A DNA stretch of 64,000 bases, from assembly GCA_015228815.1 (NCBI GenBank), contig JADGCV010000023.1, positions 1 through 64,000 on the forward strand. Direction: 5' to 3'. This DNA is from Magnetococcales bacterium (GTDB lineage Bacteria; Pseudomonadota; Magnetococcia; Magnetococcales; UBA8363). Below, one piece after another: positions 27,486 to 36,987 of this stretch (positions are counted from its first letter, which is position 1; the number at the start of each line of letters is the position of its first letter). The position numbers and the translations under genes are program-made. A model generated the notes under the pieces. That model saw only the letters and a list, made by a program, of their open reading frames with translations, was not told the origin of the DNA and searched no databases.

Positions 27486-29393
27486 TTATTTGGCGGTGAA
27501 GGTACCCTTGACTTGGCTGAACGTGGACGTATTGCTGCTGGAATCGACCGCAGACAGCGAGATTCCGCTGAAATCGATCGAGTAGTAGTAGGATCCGGTG
27601 GAAACCGCCGAGGTCATCGCCGAAGCAAGAGCAGCATTGCCATGCTTGGAGGCGGTGTTGAACAGTTCGGCGATTTGCAGCTTCAGCTGGGTGGTCTGAG
27701 CGCTTTGGCTGGAACCGGAAGAAGTGATGGCCAAGCTGCCGATGACACTCTGAGACAGGGTGGCACTGGAAGCGGAGGTGTCGGTCGATGAATAGTAGGA
27801 AACCGAGGCACCCGACGGTGCAGTCAGCGTCAAAGTCGTGCCATTGCTGCTCCAGGGCATGTTGAACGATGCCGTAACCATGCGCTCGCCGGAACTCCGG
27901 GTGGAATCGCTGCCATCGAGCAAGGTCATCGCCACCCCGGCGGTACCACTGCCCTGGGGCAGATTGCTCAGGGTGAAATTCATCACCGGCGGCGTGGCGG
28001 AAGCCGTGGACGCGGACTTGCTGGCCAGGAGCGACAGGTTGGAGGCGCTCAGGGTCGTGGTCGAGGACAACGACACCGTCAAGGATCCCGAGGAAACCGA
28101 ACGGGTCGAAGGGGTCAGGGTCGTCGCGGTGTTGTTCGGATAATCGGTCAGAGTGATGGAACTGAGCGCGACATTGAAGGTCGATGCGGCAACAGCGGCA
28201 TTGTTGGCCTTGGTGACATTCCCGGAGTAGGTCGAAACCTTCGAGGAATCCGCCACATTGGCCGCAGCCGTCGAGGACACCTTCAGAGCGCCACGACCAC
28301 TGATGGATGTCGTGGTGGAAATGTCGGAGGAAATTCCAAGATCAGCCAAGGAACTGACACCCAGAAGCGCCATGGTCGCGCTCTTGGCCGTATTCCATTG
28401 GGCCGCCAGATTGCTGCTCGGTTTCACGCTGTCAAAAGTGGCGGTGGCGGAGCTGTTGACGGTCCCGATGGCTGTTTTGAGGGCTGAAAGGGCCGACTTC
28501 TGGCTACCGGCGCTGTCGGTAACCGACAATCCCGTCGTCGAGAAGATTTCGTTCAGAACGAACGTGGCGTTCGACAGGGCATAGGCACGGACCGTACTGA
28601 AGTCGAAGCCGGAAATCCCGGAACTCACGGCGGAAGACCCCATCATGCCGTCAAGGCTGTCATCGGAGAGGTCCTGCCCGAGGGATTTCAGAATCAGCCC
28701 CAGATTGCTGGCGGAAACACCGCCCGCCGCCTTGGCAACGCGACGGATGGTCTCGGAGAGGGCTTCGCTCGCTTGAACGAAGGTTGCCAGGGAGGTCGTC
28801 CCCATCGACTGGGTGATCGGGTTGTAGCTGCTCACGGTGCTGCCATCGGTCAGCGAGTCAACACCAAAACCGAAGGCCTGAATGACCGAGGTCGCCTTGG
28901 TGGAAATCTTGTCGCTGGCATTGCTGGTGGTGATGCCGGCGGCGGTAAGGCTCGCGGAATCCTTGATCAGCGAATGATAGATCAGAGTCGAGAACGGAGA
29001 GATGTTGGCGACGGTCTGCGTGCTGGCACCGATGATCGAACGCATGGTGGTTTGGGGAACGGTCACACCCAGGGTACTGTGGACCGAGTCGGTGCCGCCG
29101 GAGAGTTCAAGTACCAGGGGCGGGGTGCAGGAGCCGATGCTCAACGTGAAGGTGGCGCTGGAGTTGGTCGAAGTCGATGCGGCGGAACATTTGGTTCCAT
29201 CCGCATTGTAGACGGTGATGCTACCGCTCGTCACCGGACCTTCGACCGCGACACCCGCGACCGATCCCGAGGAAGAGGTTGAAGAGCTGCTTCCACCGCC
29301 GCCGCCGCAGGCAGCGATTCCGACGGTAAATGCCGCGGCCAGAGCCAGTACACTTGCTTTCTTGGACATGGTACACATTCCCCATTGTTCCAT
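27486..29393 (-). CDS. Large Ser/Thr/Ala-rich surface lipoprotein
   Basis: 635 residues. Lipoprotein signal ending VGIAAC, followed by a flexible GGGGGSSSSTSSSGS linker. The following ~90 residues (VAVEGPVTSGSITVYNADGTKC) resemble a carboxypeptidase-regulatory-type beta fold. The rest is unusually rich in Ser, Thr, Ala, Asn and very poor in charged residues, as in surface matrix or adhesin proteins. A strong site TAAGGAG lies 9 nt before ATG 29393; the in-frame ATG 29369 would give a tidier signal peptide. It is convergent with the EPS operon and could be a matrix or biofilm protein; family unrecognised. Confidence 0.68.
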   Translation of the reverse strand: MEQWGMCTMSKKASVLALAAAFTVGIAACGGGGGSSSSTSSSGSVAGVAVEGPVTSGSITVYNADGTKCSAASTSTNSSATFTLSIGSCTPPLVLELSGGTDSVHSTLGVTVPQTTMRSIIGASTQTVANISPFSTLIYHSLIKDSASLTAAGITTSNASDKISTKATSVIQAFGFGVDSLTDGSTVSSYNPITQSMGTTSLATFVQASEALSETIRRVAKAAGGVSASNLGLILKSLGQDLSDDSLDGMMGSSAVSSGISGFDFSTVRAYALSNATFVLNEIFSTTGLSVTDSAGSQKSALSALKTAIGTVNSSATATFDSVKPSSNLAAQWNTAKSATMALLGVSSLADLGISSDISTTTSISGRGALKVSSTAAANVADSSKVSTYSGNVTKANNAAVAASTFNVALSSITLTDYPNNTATTLTPSTRSVSSGSLTVSLSSTTTLSASNLSLLASKSASTASATPPVMNFTLSNLPQGSGTAGVAMTLLDGSDSTRSSGERMVTASFNMPWSSNGTTLTLTAPSGASVSYYSSTDTSASSATLSQSVIGSLAITSSGSSQSAQTTQLKLQIAELFNTASKHGNAALASAMTSAVSTGSYYYSIDFSGISLSAVDSSSNTSTFSQVKGTFTAK

Positions 29394-29816
29394 GGCAGAT
29401 CACTCCTTACTTAGGTTGAAGTCCCCATGAAGGGGATAGTCCGTATTGGTTAAACGTTGGAAAAAGAAACAGAAAAAAAATACCCATCAAAACTCCATGG
29501 CAGGACCACATCAATCCATCCAGGCAAAACATTTAAAATGGCGGGGATTCTGTCAGATGGATAGCATCATTGTCAACAGAAAAACGCATGCTGCCTGTGG
29601 ATGACGAAGAAAAATCGTGATCTTACCTCGACTTATGATTATCGCAACCTGGTCCGGGAAACGTTTCCCACCACGAATGCTGTCCGGCGGCCAACCCTCT
29701 CCCTTGGATACTGGAACGGATTGTAAAGGTATCGGCGGCAAAAGGGAAGGGATTGAGATGAATTTTGCGCCATGAAAGGGAGAATCCATAATAAACAGTT
29801 GAAAATATTATCGTTA
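29394..29816. other. Intergenic region with a 14-bp perfect palindrome
   Basis: No gene is supported here. 29656-29669 is the perfect palindrome GGGAAACGTTTCCC, which has operator symmetry. The stretch 29480-29500 is an A-rich tract upstream of the lipoprotein gene. The A/T-rich 29790-29816 abuts the gltX stop, with no obvious terminator. Confidence 0.4.
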
Positions 29817-31262
29817 TTATACAACCATCCCGGTCTGCGAACGCATCGGAACCAAGGCATCGAACCGTTTCACCCCCTCTTCCAACCGTTTTACGGTCGG
29901 TCCCTTGCCCAGGAGGATCAGGGTTTCGAAAATACCCGGGGAAACGGTCGTCCCCGTCAAGGCCAGACGCACAGGTTGTGCCAGTTTTCCCATCTTGAGT
30001 CCATGATCGGCGAGGACCCCCTGGAAAACCTCCGTGACTGCCCCCTGATCCCAGGACGATTCCTCGATCCGATGCAAGCGCCGGCACAAATCCGCCAACG
30101 GAAGGCGCAATTCGGGCGAATAATGACGGCGGATTCCTTCCTCGTCATGGGTGGACAGTTCATCGACAAGAAGAAATCGACATTTTTCCAGCATTTCCAC
30201 CATGGTTTTGCTGCGTTCCCGAAAATGGGGAATGATGGCAAGAAGACGTTCTCTTCCCGGATGCGGCAGCCCGTGACGCGCCAGTTGCCAGGAGAGTTCC
30301 GGCTCCAGATCTTCGGGGCTGGCGGCGCGGATGTGTTGTCCGTTGAGCCAGAGGAGTTTGTCGGGATTGAAAATGGAGGCAGAGCGTCCCAGACGGGTCA
30401 CGTCGAACAGACGTTCCAGCTCCGACATGGAAAAGATCTCCTGGTCGCCATGGGACCAGCCCAGCCGCGCCAGATAATTGTTGATCGCCGCCGGAAGAAA
30501 ACCGTCATCGCGGTATTGCAGGACACTCACCGCCCCGTGGCGCTTGGACAGCTTGGCCCCATCGGCGCCATGGAGGAGCGGCATGTGGGCATATTCGGGA
30601 CGGCGGTAGCCCAGGGCCTCGATCAGATGAATCTGTCGCGGGGTGTTGGAAATATGATCCTCGCCCCGCAACACCAGAGTGATTCCCATGTCGTGGTCAT
30701 CCACCACCACCGCCAGATTGTAGGTCGGCGATCCATCGGAACGGACCAGGATCAGATCGTCGAGTTCTTCGTTGTCGAAACGGATTTCACCCTGGATCAG
30801 GTCGTTCCACGAGACCACCCCCGTCACGGGGGTCTTGAAACGGATGACCGACGGGACCGATCCCAACGATGCGGGATCGATGTCGCGGCAACGACCGTCA
30901 TAACGCGGCTTGATCCCCTTTTCCCTCTGCTCCTCGCGCATGGCATCGAGCCGGGCGACGCTGCATGTGCAACGATAGGCCCGTCCTTCGGCCAGGAGAC
31001 GATGGGCCTCGTCCAGGTGTCTTTGATGATGCGCCGACTGAAAAAAAGGTCCTTCATCCGGCGACAGCCCCATCCAGCGCATCCCTTCGAGAATCGCCGC
31101 CACTGCCTCGCCGGTCGAGCGCTCGCGATCGGTATCCTCGATGCGCAACACCGTCGTACCGCCGTGGGCCCGGGCATGAAGATGACAAAACAGGGCAGTA
31201 CGCGCCCCGCCGATGTGGAGAAAACCGGTTGGTGAGGGGGCGAAACGGGTTCTAAGCGTCAT
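29817..31262 (-). CDS. gltX: Glutamyl-tRNA synthetase
   Basis: 481 residues. Class I synthetase charging tRNA-Glu. HIGH-type motif RFAPSPTGFLHIGGARTALF at the N-terminus, a cysteine-containing zinc-binding-like region (YRCTCSVARLDAM), IRFKTP, and the KMSKS-type motif GAKLSKRHGAVSVLQYRDDG. The C-terminal anticodon domain is present. ATG at 31262 matches the family N-terminus; upstream in-frame codons add atypical residues. It is divergent from the SEC-C gene. As no glutaminyl-tRNA synthetase is visible, it may be non-discriminating, but that cannot be judged here. Confidence 0.95.
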   Translation of the reverse strand: MTLRTRFAPSPTGFLHIGGARTALFCHLHARAHGGTTVLRIEDTDRERSTGEAVAAILEGMRWMGLSPDEGPFFQSAHHQRHLDEAHRLLAEGRAYRCTCSVARLDAMREEQREKGIKPRYDGRCRDIDPASLGSVPSVIRFKTPVTGVVSWNDLIQGEIRFDNEELDDLILVRSDGSPTYNLAVVVDDHDMGITLVLRGEDHISNTPRQIHLIEALGYRRPEYAHMPLLHGADGAKLSKRHGAVSVLQYRDDGFLPAAINNYLARLGWSHGDQEIFSMSELERLFDVTRLGRSASIFNPDKLLWLNGQHIRAASPEDLEPELSWQLARHGLPHPGRERLLAIIPHFRERSKTMVEMLEKCRFLLVDELSTHDEEGIRRHYSPELRLPLADLCRRLHRIEESSWDQGAVTEVFQGVLADHGLKMGKLAQPVRLALTGTTVSPGIFETLILLGKGPTVKRLEEGVKRFDALVPMRSQTGMVV

Positions 31263-31511
31263 GGAAACCATCGGGCCTTTCTTAAGAAACTGTCGCACGG
31301 GTTACGGTACACAGGGGGTGAACGGGGCACTTCCATGCCTGAAACCTTCCCCAAGAGTACATCATCGAAGCGGGTCTGTCATGTTTTTGCATCCTGGCTT
31401 CCTGGACAGGGGTCGATTAGAATCCAGCGGTTTGATGTCCGACATCCTGATTCCTGATCAAAAGGATCGTCGCGTCATCCTCAAGGAAGTGTGGGAAAGG
31501 AGCCAATTGCC

Positions 31512-32528
31512 GTGGGAACACCCAAAGATCTGAACAATCCCGGAATCTATGCCGAAGCCCTTTATCAGGCGGCGAAAATGGGCGATGCCATCGCTCTGGC
31601 CCGATGGCTCGCCGACGACCCCGAGGCGGAAAACGGCCCTTTCTGGAAATGGTACCGCCATTTTGCCGAGCGCCTGCTCGACATGGCCCCCGAACCGGAA
31701 CGCGCTTTTGCCGTCCGCGACCGCCGCGCCGCTCCACCCCCCACCATCGGTCGCAACGACCCGTGCCCCTGCGGCTCGGGCAAGAAATTCAAACAGTGCC
31801 ATCTGGGTCGGGAGGAAAAGGTCGACTGGAAACTGGGATCGCCAACCCCCGTCATCCGCGCCATGGCCACCGCCCGGCTGATTCACGAATGTTCCCCGGA
31901 AACCCTCGACCGGGTCCCCCGCGAAAAAGCGAGTCCCATGGTCCTGACCGAAATGGCCGCCACCTATCATGGCCATGGCCTTCTCGACGAAGCCCTGGAT
32001 CTTCTCGAAGAGGTGTTGGAAGGTGACCGCGACGACCCCCATATCCTGTGGGATTACTGGATCGCCCGTTTCGCCGAATGGCTCGTCGAGGCGGACCGGG
32101 AAAAGGATGGCGAGGAATTTCTGCTCGACGAATACGATACCCCGCGCCAGGTCCTCAAATGGCAGGTCGCGCAAAAACTGGCCGCCTTCTATATCGATCT
32201 TGGCGATACCGACAACGCCGAAACCTGGGTCACCGCCGCCATGGAGGGCAATCCCGACAACCCGTTCAACCATTATCTCAAGGGAATGCTCCTGCACCTT
32301 GTCGAATCCTGGGACGCCGCCATCGACGCCTACCACCGCGCCGGGGAATTGATGACCGATTTCCGGGAAGAGGAAAAGATGTACATGAATCAACTCATCA
32401 CCGAATCCCTCGCCCGGGCGAAAAACCGGCAACCCCTCGAAGAGGACGACGCGAATGGAGAAAACCCCTCGTCGAACTCCGAAACTTCCGAGGATCGTGC
32501 AACCGCCGCCCAGGATCCCGCTCCATGA
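31512..32528 (+). CDS. SEC-C zinc-binding motif protein with TPR-like repeats
   Basis: 338 residues from GTG 31512, 9 nt after AAGGAG. The zinc-binding SEC-C motif PCPCGSGKKFKQCH is near residue 85, the same metal motif found at the SecA C-terminus. The rest is helical with repeats such as MAATYHGHGLLDEALDLLEEVLEGDRDDPHILWDYWI and a later KLAAFYIDLGDTDNAETWVTAAMEGNPDNPFNHYLKGMLL, which read as TPRs. Function unknown; SEC-C TPR proteins are often linked to translation or secretion. It overlaps aspS by ATGA, so it is translated with a tRNA synthetase. Confidence 0.82.
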   Translation: MGTPKDLNNPGIYAEALYQAAKMGDAIALARWLADDPEAENGPFWKWYRHFAERLLDMAPEPERAFAVRDRRAAPPPTIGRNDPCPCGSGKKFKQCHLGREEKVDWKLGSPTPVIRAMATARLIHECSPETLDRVPREKASPMVLTEMAATYHGHGLLDEALDLLEEVLEGDRDDPHILWDYWIARFAEWLVEADREKDGEEFLLDEYDTPRQVLKWQVAQKLAAFYIDLGDTDNAETWVTAAMEGNPDNPFNHYLKGMLLHLVESWDAAIDAYHRAGELMTDFREEEKMYMNQLITESLARAKNRQPLEEDDANGENPSSNSETSEDRATAAQDPAP

Positions 32529-34345
32529 ACAGAACCCACTATTGCACCGATGTCCGCGATCCTCTGATCGGCGCCCGGGTCACCCTGGCAGGCTGGGTCC
32601 ACCGACGCCGCGACCATGGCGGGGTCATCTTCGTCGATCTGCGCGACCGTTCCGGGCTGGTTCAGGTCGTCTTCAGCCCCGAACGGGATGCGGCGGTCCA
32701 TCGCCTCGCCCACGAACTCAGAAGCGAATACGTCATCGAGGTCGCGGGTCTCGTCGCCCCCCGGCCCCGTGAAACCGAAAACCCCAACCTTGCCACCGGA
32801 ATGATCGAAATCAACGTCGATCACCTGGTCATCCTCAACGCTGCCAAACCCCTTCCCTTTCAAATCGACGATGACCTGGTCAGTGAAACGGTCCGGCTGC
32901 AATACCGCTACCTTGACCTTCGCACCCCCAGAATGCAGAAAAACCTCCAGTTGCGCCATCGGGCCAACCAACTGGCGCGCCGCATCCTCGATGAGGCCAA
33001 TTTCCTGGAAATCGAAACCCCCATGCTCACCCGCAGCACTCCGGAAGGGGCGCGCGATTATCTGGTTCCCAGCCGGGTCAATCCCGGGCAGTTTTATGCC
33101 CTGCCGCAAAGTCCGCAATTGTTCAAGCAACTCCTGATGATTTCCGGCTATGACCGGTATTTCCAGATTGTCCGTTGCTTTCGCGACGAGGATCTGCGCG
33201 CCGACCGTCAGCCCGAATTCACGCAACTTGATCTTGAAATGTCCTTCGTCGGCCCCGATGATGTCATGTCCGCGACCGAACAGGTGGTCGCCGGCATCTT
33301 CAAGGGGACCCTGGGCATCGACATTCCCCGCCCCATCCCGCGCATGACCTATGCCGAGGCGATGCGTCGCTACGGCCTGGATGCCCCCGATGTCCGCATC
33401 CCCATGGAATTGGCGGACCTGACCGAAACCATGGCCGGCACCCGTTTCAAGGTGTTCGCCGACCAGGTCCGCCAGGACGAACAGGGACGCCGCCGGGGCA
33501 TCATCAAGGCATTGCGTGTTCCGGGGGGAGGAAACCGCCTGAGCCGCAAGCAGATCGACGATTATACCGGATTCGTCTCCGTCTATGGCGCCAAGGGGCT
33601 TGCCTGGATCAAGGTCAACGGTCCCTGGCAACAAGACGGCTGGCAGTCCCCCATCGTCAAGCATTTCTCCGAAGAGGAAAAAAACGCCATTCAGGAACGG
33701 ACCGGGGCCGAAGCGGGTGATCTGATTTTCTTCGGCGCCGATACGGCCAAGGTCGTCAACGAATCGCTGGGACGACTCCGGGTTCGTCTGGCAAAGGACC
33801 TGGATCTTTACGAGGACACACCCTTTTCGCTGGTCTGGGTGACCGATTTTCCCCTTCTGGACTGGGATGCCGAGGCCAAACGTCCCGTCTCCGTCCATCA
33901 TCCCTTCACCGCCCCGGCGGCGGCGGACCTTGCCCTGCTCGATTCCACCGACATCCATGATCTTCTCGGAGTCCGGTCCCGCGCCTACGACCTGGTCCTC
34001 AACGGCATCGAGGTCGGAGGCGGATCGATCCGCATCCACGACCCCGCCTTGCAGCGAAAAATCCTTGCCCTCCTCGACATCGGCGAGGAGGAGGCCGCGC
34101 GCAAATTCGGCTTCCTGCTTCAGGCCCTGGAATTCGGCGCCCCGCCTCATGGCGGCCTGGCCTTGGGAATGGACCGCCTGATGGCCCTTTTGTCGGGTTC
34201 CGAGTCGATCCGCGACGTCATCGCCTTCCCGAAAACGCAAAAAGCGGGATGCGCCCTGACCCAGGCACCCTCGGAGGTCGATGAACTCCAATGGCGCGAA
34301 CTGCACCTTCGTCGGGCCATCCGCCCCAAGGGAGAAACGGGATAA
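32525..34345 (+). CDS. aspS: Aspartyl-tRNA synthetase
   Basis: 606 residues, bacterial type with the GAD insertion. Class II synthetase. N-terminal OB fold with GWVHRRRDHGGVIFVDLRDRSGLVQVV, class II motif 2 FRDEDLRADRQPEFTQLDLEMSF and motif 3 GLALGMDRLMALLSG, plus ETPMLTRSTPEGARDYLVPSR. ATG at 32525 overlaps the SEC-C stop. Bacterial AspRS may be non-discriminating when GatCAB is used for Asn-tRNA formation; not decidable here. Confidence 0.96.
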   Translation: MNRTHYCTDVRDPLIGARVTLAGWVHRRRDHGGVIFVDLRDRSGLVQVVFSPERDAAVHRLAHELRSEYVIEVAGLVAPRPRETENPNLATGMIEINVDHLVILNAAKPLPFQIDDDLVSETVRLQYRYLDLRTPRMQKNLQLRHRANQLARRILDEANFLEIETPMLTRSTPEGARDYLVPSRVNPGQFYALPQSPQLFKQLLMISGYDRYFQIVRCFRDEDLRADRQPEFTQLDLEMSFVGPDDVMSATEQVVAGIFKGTLGIDIPRPIPRMTYAEAMRRYGLDAPDVRIPMELADLTETMAGTRFKVFADQVRQDEQGRRRGIIKALRVPGGGNRLSRKQIDDYTGFVSVYGAKGLAWIKVNGPWQQDGWQSPIVKHFSEEEKNAIQERTGAEAGDLIFFGADTAKVVNESLGRLRVRLAKDLDLYEDTPFSLVWVTDFPLLDWDAEAKRPVSVHHPFTAPAAADLALLDSTDIHDLLGVRSRAYDLVLNGIEVGGGSIRIHDPALQRKILALLDIGEEEAARKFGFLLQALEFGAPPHGGLALGMDRLMALLSGSESIRDVIAFPKTQKAGCALTQAPSEVDELQWRELHLRRAIRPKGETG

Positions 34346-34459
34346 GGCTTCCTGGAAACAACGGCACGAAACATGGCCCGGACTTGCGGATGGAACACTT
34401 TGTTGGCGGTCCATAGGCACCCAAGTAAATTGCCAACGCCACCATCGGGAAGATTTGTC

Positions 34460-34567
34460 ATGACTGGAAATTCATCCGAATCGGGGGGCCTTTTGGATGC
34501 CATCCATGAAACCGCCTGTGACCTCCACAACTTGCCTTCAGCCCGTTCCAGAATGCGACGTCTGTAA
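34460..34567 (+). pseudogene. XRE/NadS-type antitoxin, N-terminal relic
   Basis: The ATG at 34460 begins MTGNSSESGGLLDAIHETACDLHNL, matching the N-terminal lead of HigA2/NadS antitoxins (typically ...EAIHESAxxLHxxG). It stops after 35 residues with no helix-turn-helix. No toxin is nearby. Confidence 0.5.
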
Positions 34568-34689
34568 AAGCCAGAGTTGATGCCCTGACAAAACTGGTCG
34601 TCTTATCCAGGTTGCGCAGGCTGGAAACGATCGCCAAAACGGAGGCTGAAGAAATGTCATCGTAAACTATAAAAAGAAAAATAAGAACC

Positions 34690-34737
34690 TTGGGGCGTTG
34701 CCCCAAACCCCACTGGGAAGGGGTTCCCCCTTCCCAG
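34690..34737. repeat. Double-hairpin palindromic element
   Basis: Two adjacent hairpins: TTGGGGC-gtt-GCCCCAA (34690-34706), then an 11-bp perfect stem CTGGGAAGGGG-ttc-CCCCTTCCCAG (34713-34737). This is the same style as the hairpin at 43505-43530 and sits immediately before aas. Confidence 0.65.
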
Positions 34738-34751
34738 ACCCATCCGTAATA

Positions 34752-36824
34752 ATGAAACCACTGAGGTGGATCCGCGTGGTCATGTCCTTTCTCAGGCTGT
34801 TGATCGGACGACTGTTTCGCCTTCGACCTTTGGGCCTTGAACATCTGCCGGGCCGTCTGGTGGCGGCCAACCGCCATTCCCGATGGGATTGGCTGATCCT
34901 GGCCCCCTTCCTGAAACCCGAGTCCCGGATCGTTCTTCCACGGGCGGAACTCCCTGCGACAACCGTTGCCTTCCTGTTTCGTGGTCTCCATTTTCTCGCC
35001 GAGGACGACCTCGACGACGCGCATCTGGCCTTCCTGGTCCAACAGGGCCATACCGTCCTTTTTTTTCCCGAACCTCCGGGTCCGGCCTCCGGTTTTTTTC
35101 GCAAGATTGATTTTCTTCCAGGGCTTTCTCTCCCCTGGAGCGTCCTTGCCCTGGAAGGAACGGAGCGGTGGCAGCGCCTTCCCCGATGGAACATGACGGT
35201 CGTTCCCCTCGCAAACGCCGATGATCCCCCACCAACGGCCCGCGAACTTCAGGATGGGCTGGGTCGGGCGCTGCTTGCGGCCCGGGAGAAAAGAATGACC
35301 CTGTGGCACTCCTTGATCACCGCCGCCCGGCGCCAGGGCCGGAAAACCGTCATCCTGGAAGACGCGGACGGACAGCGTCTCGATTACCAGACACTGATCT
35401 TCAAGGCCATCCTTTTGAGCCGTCTCCTGGAATCGCGTACCGCACCGGGAGAACATGTCGGTCTGATGCTCCCGACCACCGTGGGGGCCGTCGTCACCTT
35501 TTTCGCCTTCCAGGCGGGGGGACGGATTCCCGCGATGCTCAATTTCACGGCAGGATCCCAACCCCTTCGCGCCTCCTGCCGAACGGCGCATATTCGCCGG
35601 GTGGTGACGGCGCACCGGTTCGTTCGCAAAGCCCGGTTGCAAGACCTGATCTCGGACCTCGACGACCTCGACTTCATCTACCTGGAAGACCTGAAACCCT
35701 CGGTCACGTTGCAACTCCTGCTCGGCTCCTGGTGGTCGTCGCGGTTTCCCCGACCGGCACCCATCAAGGAAAAAACGCATGAGATGGCGGTCATTCTCTT
35801 CACCTCGGGGTCGGAGGGCGACCCCAAGGGGGTGGCGCTGTCCCACGACAATCTGCTGGCCAACATCACCCAGTTTCTTTCGCGACTGGATTTCGGCCCG
35901 AAGGATGTCATCCTCAACATGTTGCCGATGTTCCATGCCTTTGGTCTGACGGTCACCACCCTGGCGCCACTGTTCAGGGGAATGCGGGTATTCTGTCACC
36001 CGGCCCTTCTCGACTACCGCGCCGTGGCGCGAATGGCCTGGAAATCGGGGGCGACCGTCTTGGCGGCAACCGATACCTTTCTTCGCGGCTATGGCCGCGT
36101 GGCCGATCCGGTCGATTTTTCTTCCGTGCGCTATTGTTTCGCCGGCGCCGAACCGTTGCAGGAACCGACACGCACGCTGTGGATGGAAAAGTTCGGCATC
36201 CGCATCCTCGAAGGATATGGCGCCACCGAAACCGCCCCGGTATTGTCGTTCAACGTCCCGGAAGCCTGTCGCACGGGGAGCGTCGGACGGTTGTTGCCCG
36301 GAGTGGAATGGCGCCTGGAACCGATTCCGGGAATCGACGCGGGAGGACGCCTGGTGGTTTCCGGTCCCAACGTGATGATGGGCTATTTCAAACCCGAGGA
36401 CCCGGGGCGGGTGCATCCTTCCCGAACGGAGGACGGGTTCACGGGATATGACACGGGAGACGTGGTCCGGATCGACGCGGATGGATTCGTCTGGGTCCTG
36501 GGACGGGTCAAACGGTTTGCCAAGATCGGCGGCGAAATGGTTTCCCTGGCCGCCGTCGAAGCGGTGGCAATGGCCCGATGGCCCGAGGCAACACATGCCG
36601 TGGTCGCCCTGGCGGACCCACGAAAAGGGGAAACCCTGGTCCTTGTCACAACCGAACACACCCTCGACCGCCTCGACTTCGTCCAGGCGCTCAAGGATCG
36701 AGGGGCGAGCCTCCTCATGCTCCCCTCGCGCCTGGTCCATTGTGACACAATGCCGCTCCTGGCCAACGGCAAGGTCGATTTTCCCCGGCTGCATCGGTTG
36801 ATACAGGAAGAAACACCCCTTTGA
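34752..36824 (+). CDS. Aas-like bifunctional acyltransferase / acyl-ACP synthetase with degenerate acyltransferase motif
   Basis: 690 residues. N-terminal PlsC-like domain (residues 1-190) then an AMP-binding acyl-ACP/CoA ligase: FTSGSEGDPKG (351-360), GYGATETAPV and YDTGDVVRIDADGF, ending with GKVDFPRL, the catalytic-lysine region. Aas re-acylates lysophospholipids. In this copy the PlsC motif NHxSxxD reads NRHSRWD (N40-D46), so the catalytic His is Arg, and FPEG reads FPEP (105-108); acyltransferase activity is doubtful. The ligase part looks intact. ATG at 34752 without a strong ribosome site, 15 bp after a hairpin element. Confidence 0.8.
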   Translation: MKPLRWIRVVMSFLRLLIGRLFRLRPLGLEHLPGRLVAANRHSRWDWLILAPFLKPESRIVLPRAELPATTVAFLFRGLHFLAEDDLDDAHLAFLVQQGHTVLFFPEPPGPASGFFRKIDFLPGLSLPWSVLALEGTERWQRLPRWNMTVVPLANADDPPPTARELQDGLGRALLAAREKRMTLWHSLITAARRQGRKTVILEDADGQRLDYQTLIFKAILLSRLLESRTAPGEHVGLMLPTTVGAVVTFFAFQAGGRIPAMLNFTAGSQPLRASCRTAHIRRVVTAHRFVRKARLQDLISDLDDLDFIYLEDLKPSVTLQLLLGSWWSSRFPRPAPIKEKTHEMAVILFTSGSEGDPKGVALSHDNLLANITQFLSRLDFGPKDVILNMLPMFHAFGLTVTTLAPLFRGMRVFCHPALLDYRAVARMAWKSGATVLAATDTFLRGYGRVADPVDFSSVRYCFAGAEPLQEPTRTLWMEKFGIRILEGYGATETAPVLSFNVPEACRTGSVGRLLPGVEWRLEPIPGIDAGGRLVVSGPNVMMGYFKPEDPGRVHPSRTEDGFTGYDTGDVVRIDADGFVWVLGRVKRFAKIGGEMVSLAAVEAVAMARWPEATHAVVALADPRKGETLVLVTTEHTLDRLDFVQALKDRGASLLMLPSRLVHCDTMPLLANGKVDFPRLHRLIQEETPL

Positions 36825-36987
36825 AACACCACGTCGCCGATCCCGACATCTCCGATTCATTCCATCCGAAAAAAGATTGTCCCTTGACCGACGCGATATT
36901 TTCCTTATCCGCGCCACGCCCCCTGCCGATACCATCCTGCGGAAAACATCGGAAAAGTCCGGCAACCCATCTCCCAAGGATCGCACC

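Larger units (their letters stand above)
34346..34751. other. Gene-poor spacer with an antitoxin relic and a palindromic element
   Basis: No full gene. 34460-34567 and the hairpins at 34690-34737 are listed separately. Between them one frame reads VDALTKLVVLSRLRRLETIAKT before a stop at 34665, which could be the tail of a lost small gene (perhaps an antitoxin), but I do not recognise it with confidence. Confidence 0.4.

Noticed and set aside
32390-34420. 676-codon minus-strand ORF opposite aspS
   Set aside because: Shadow of aspS, no recognisable domain.
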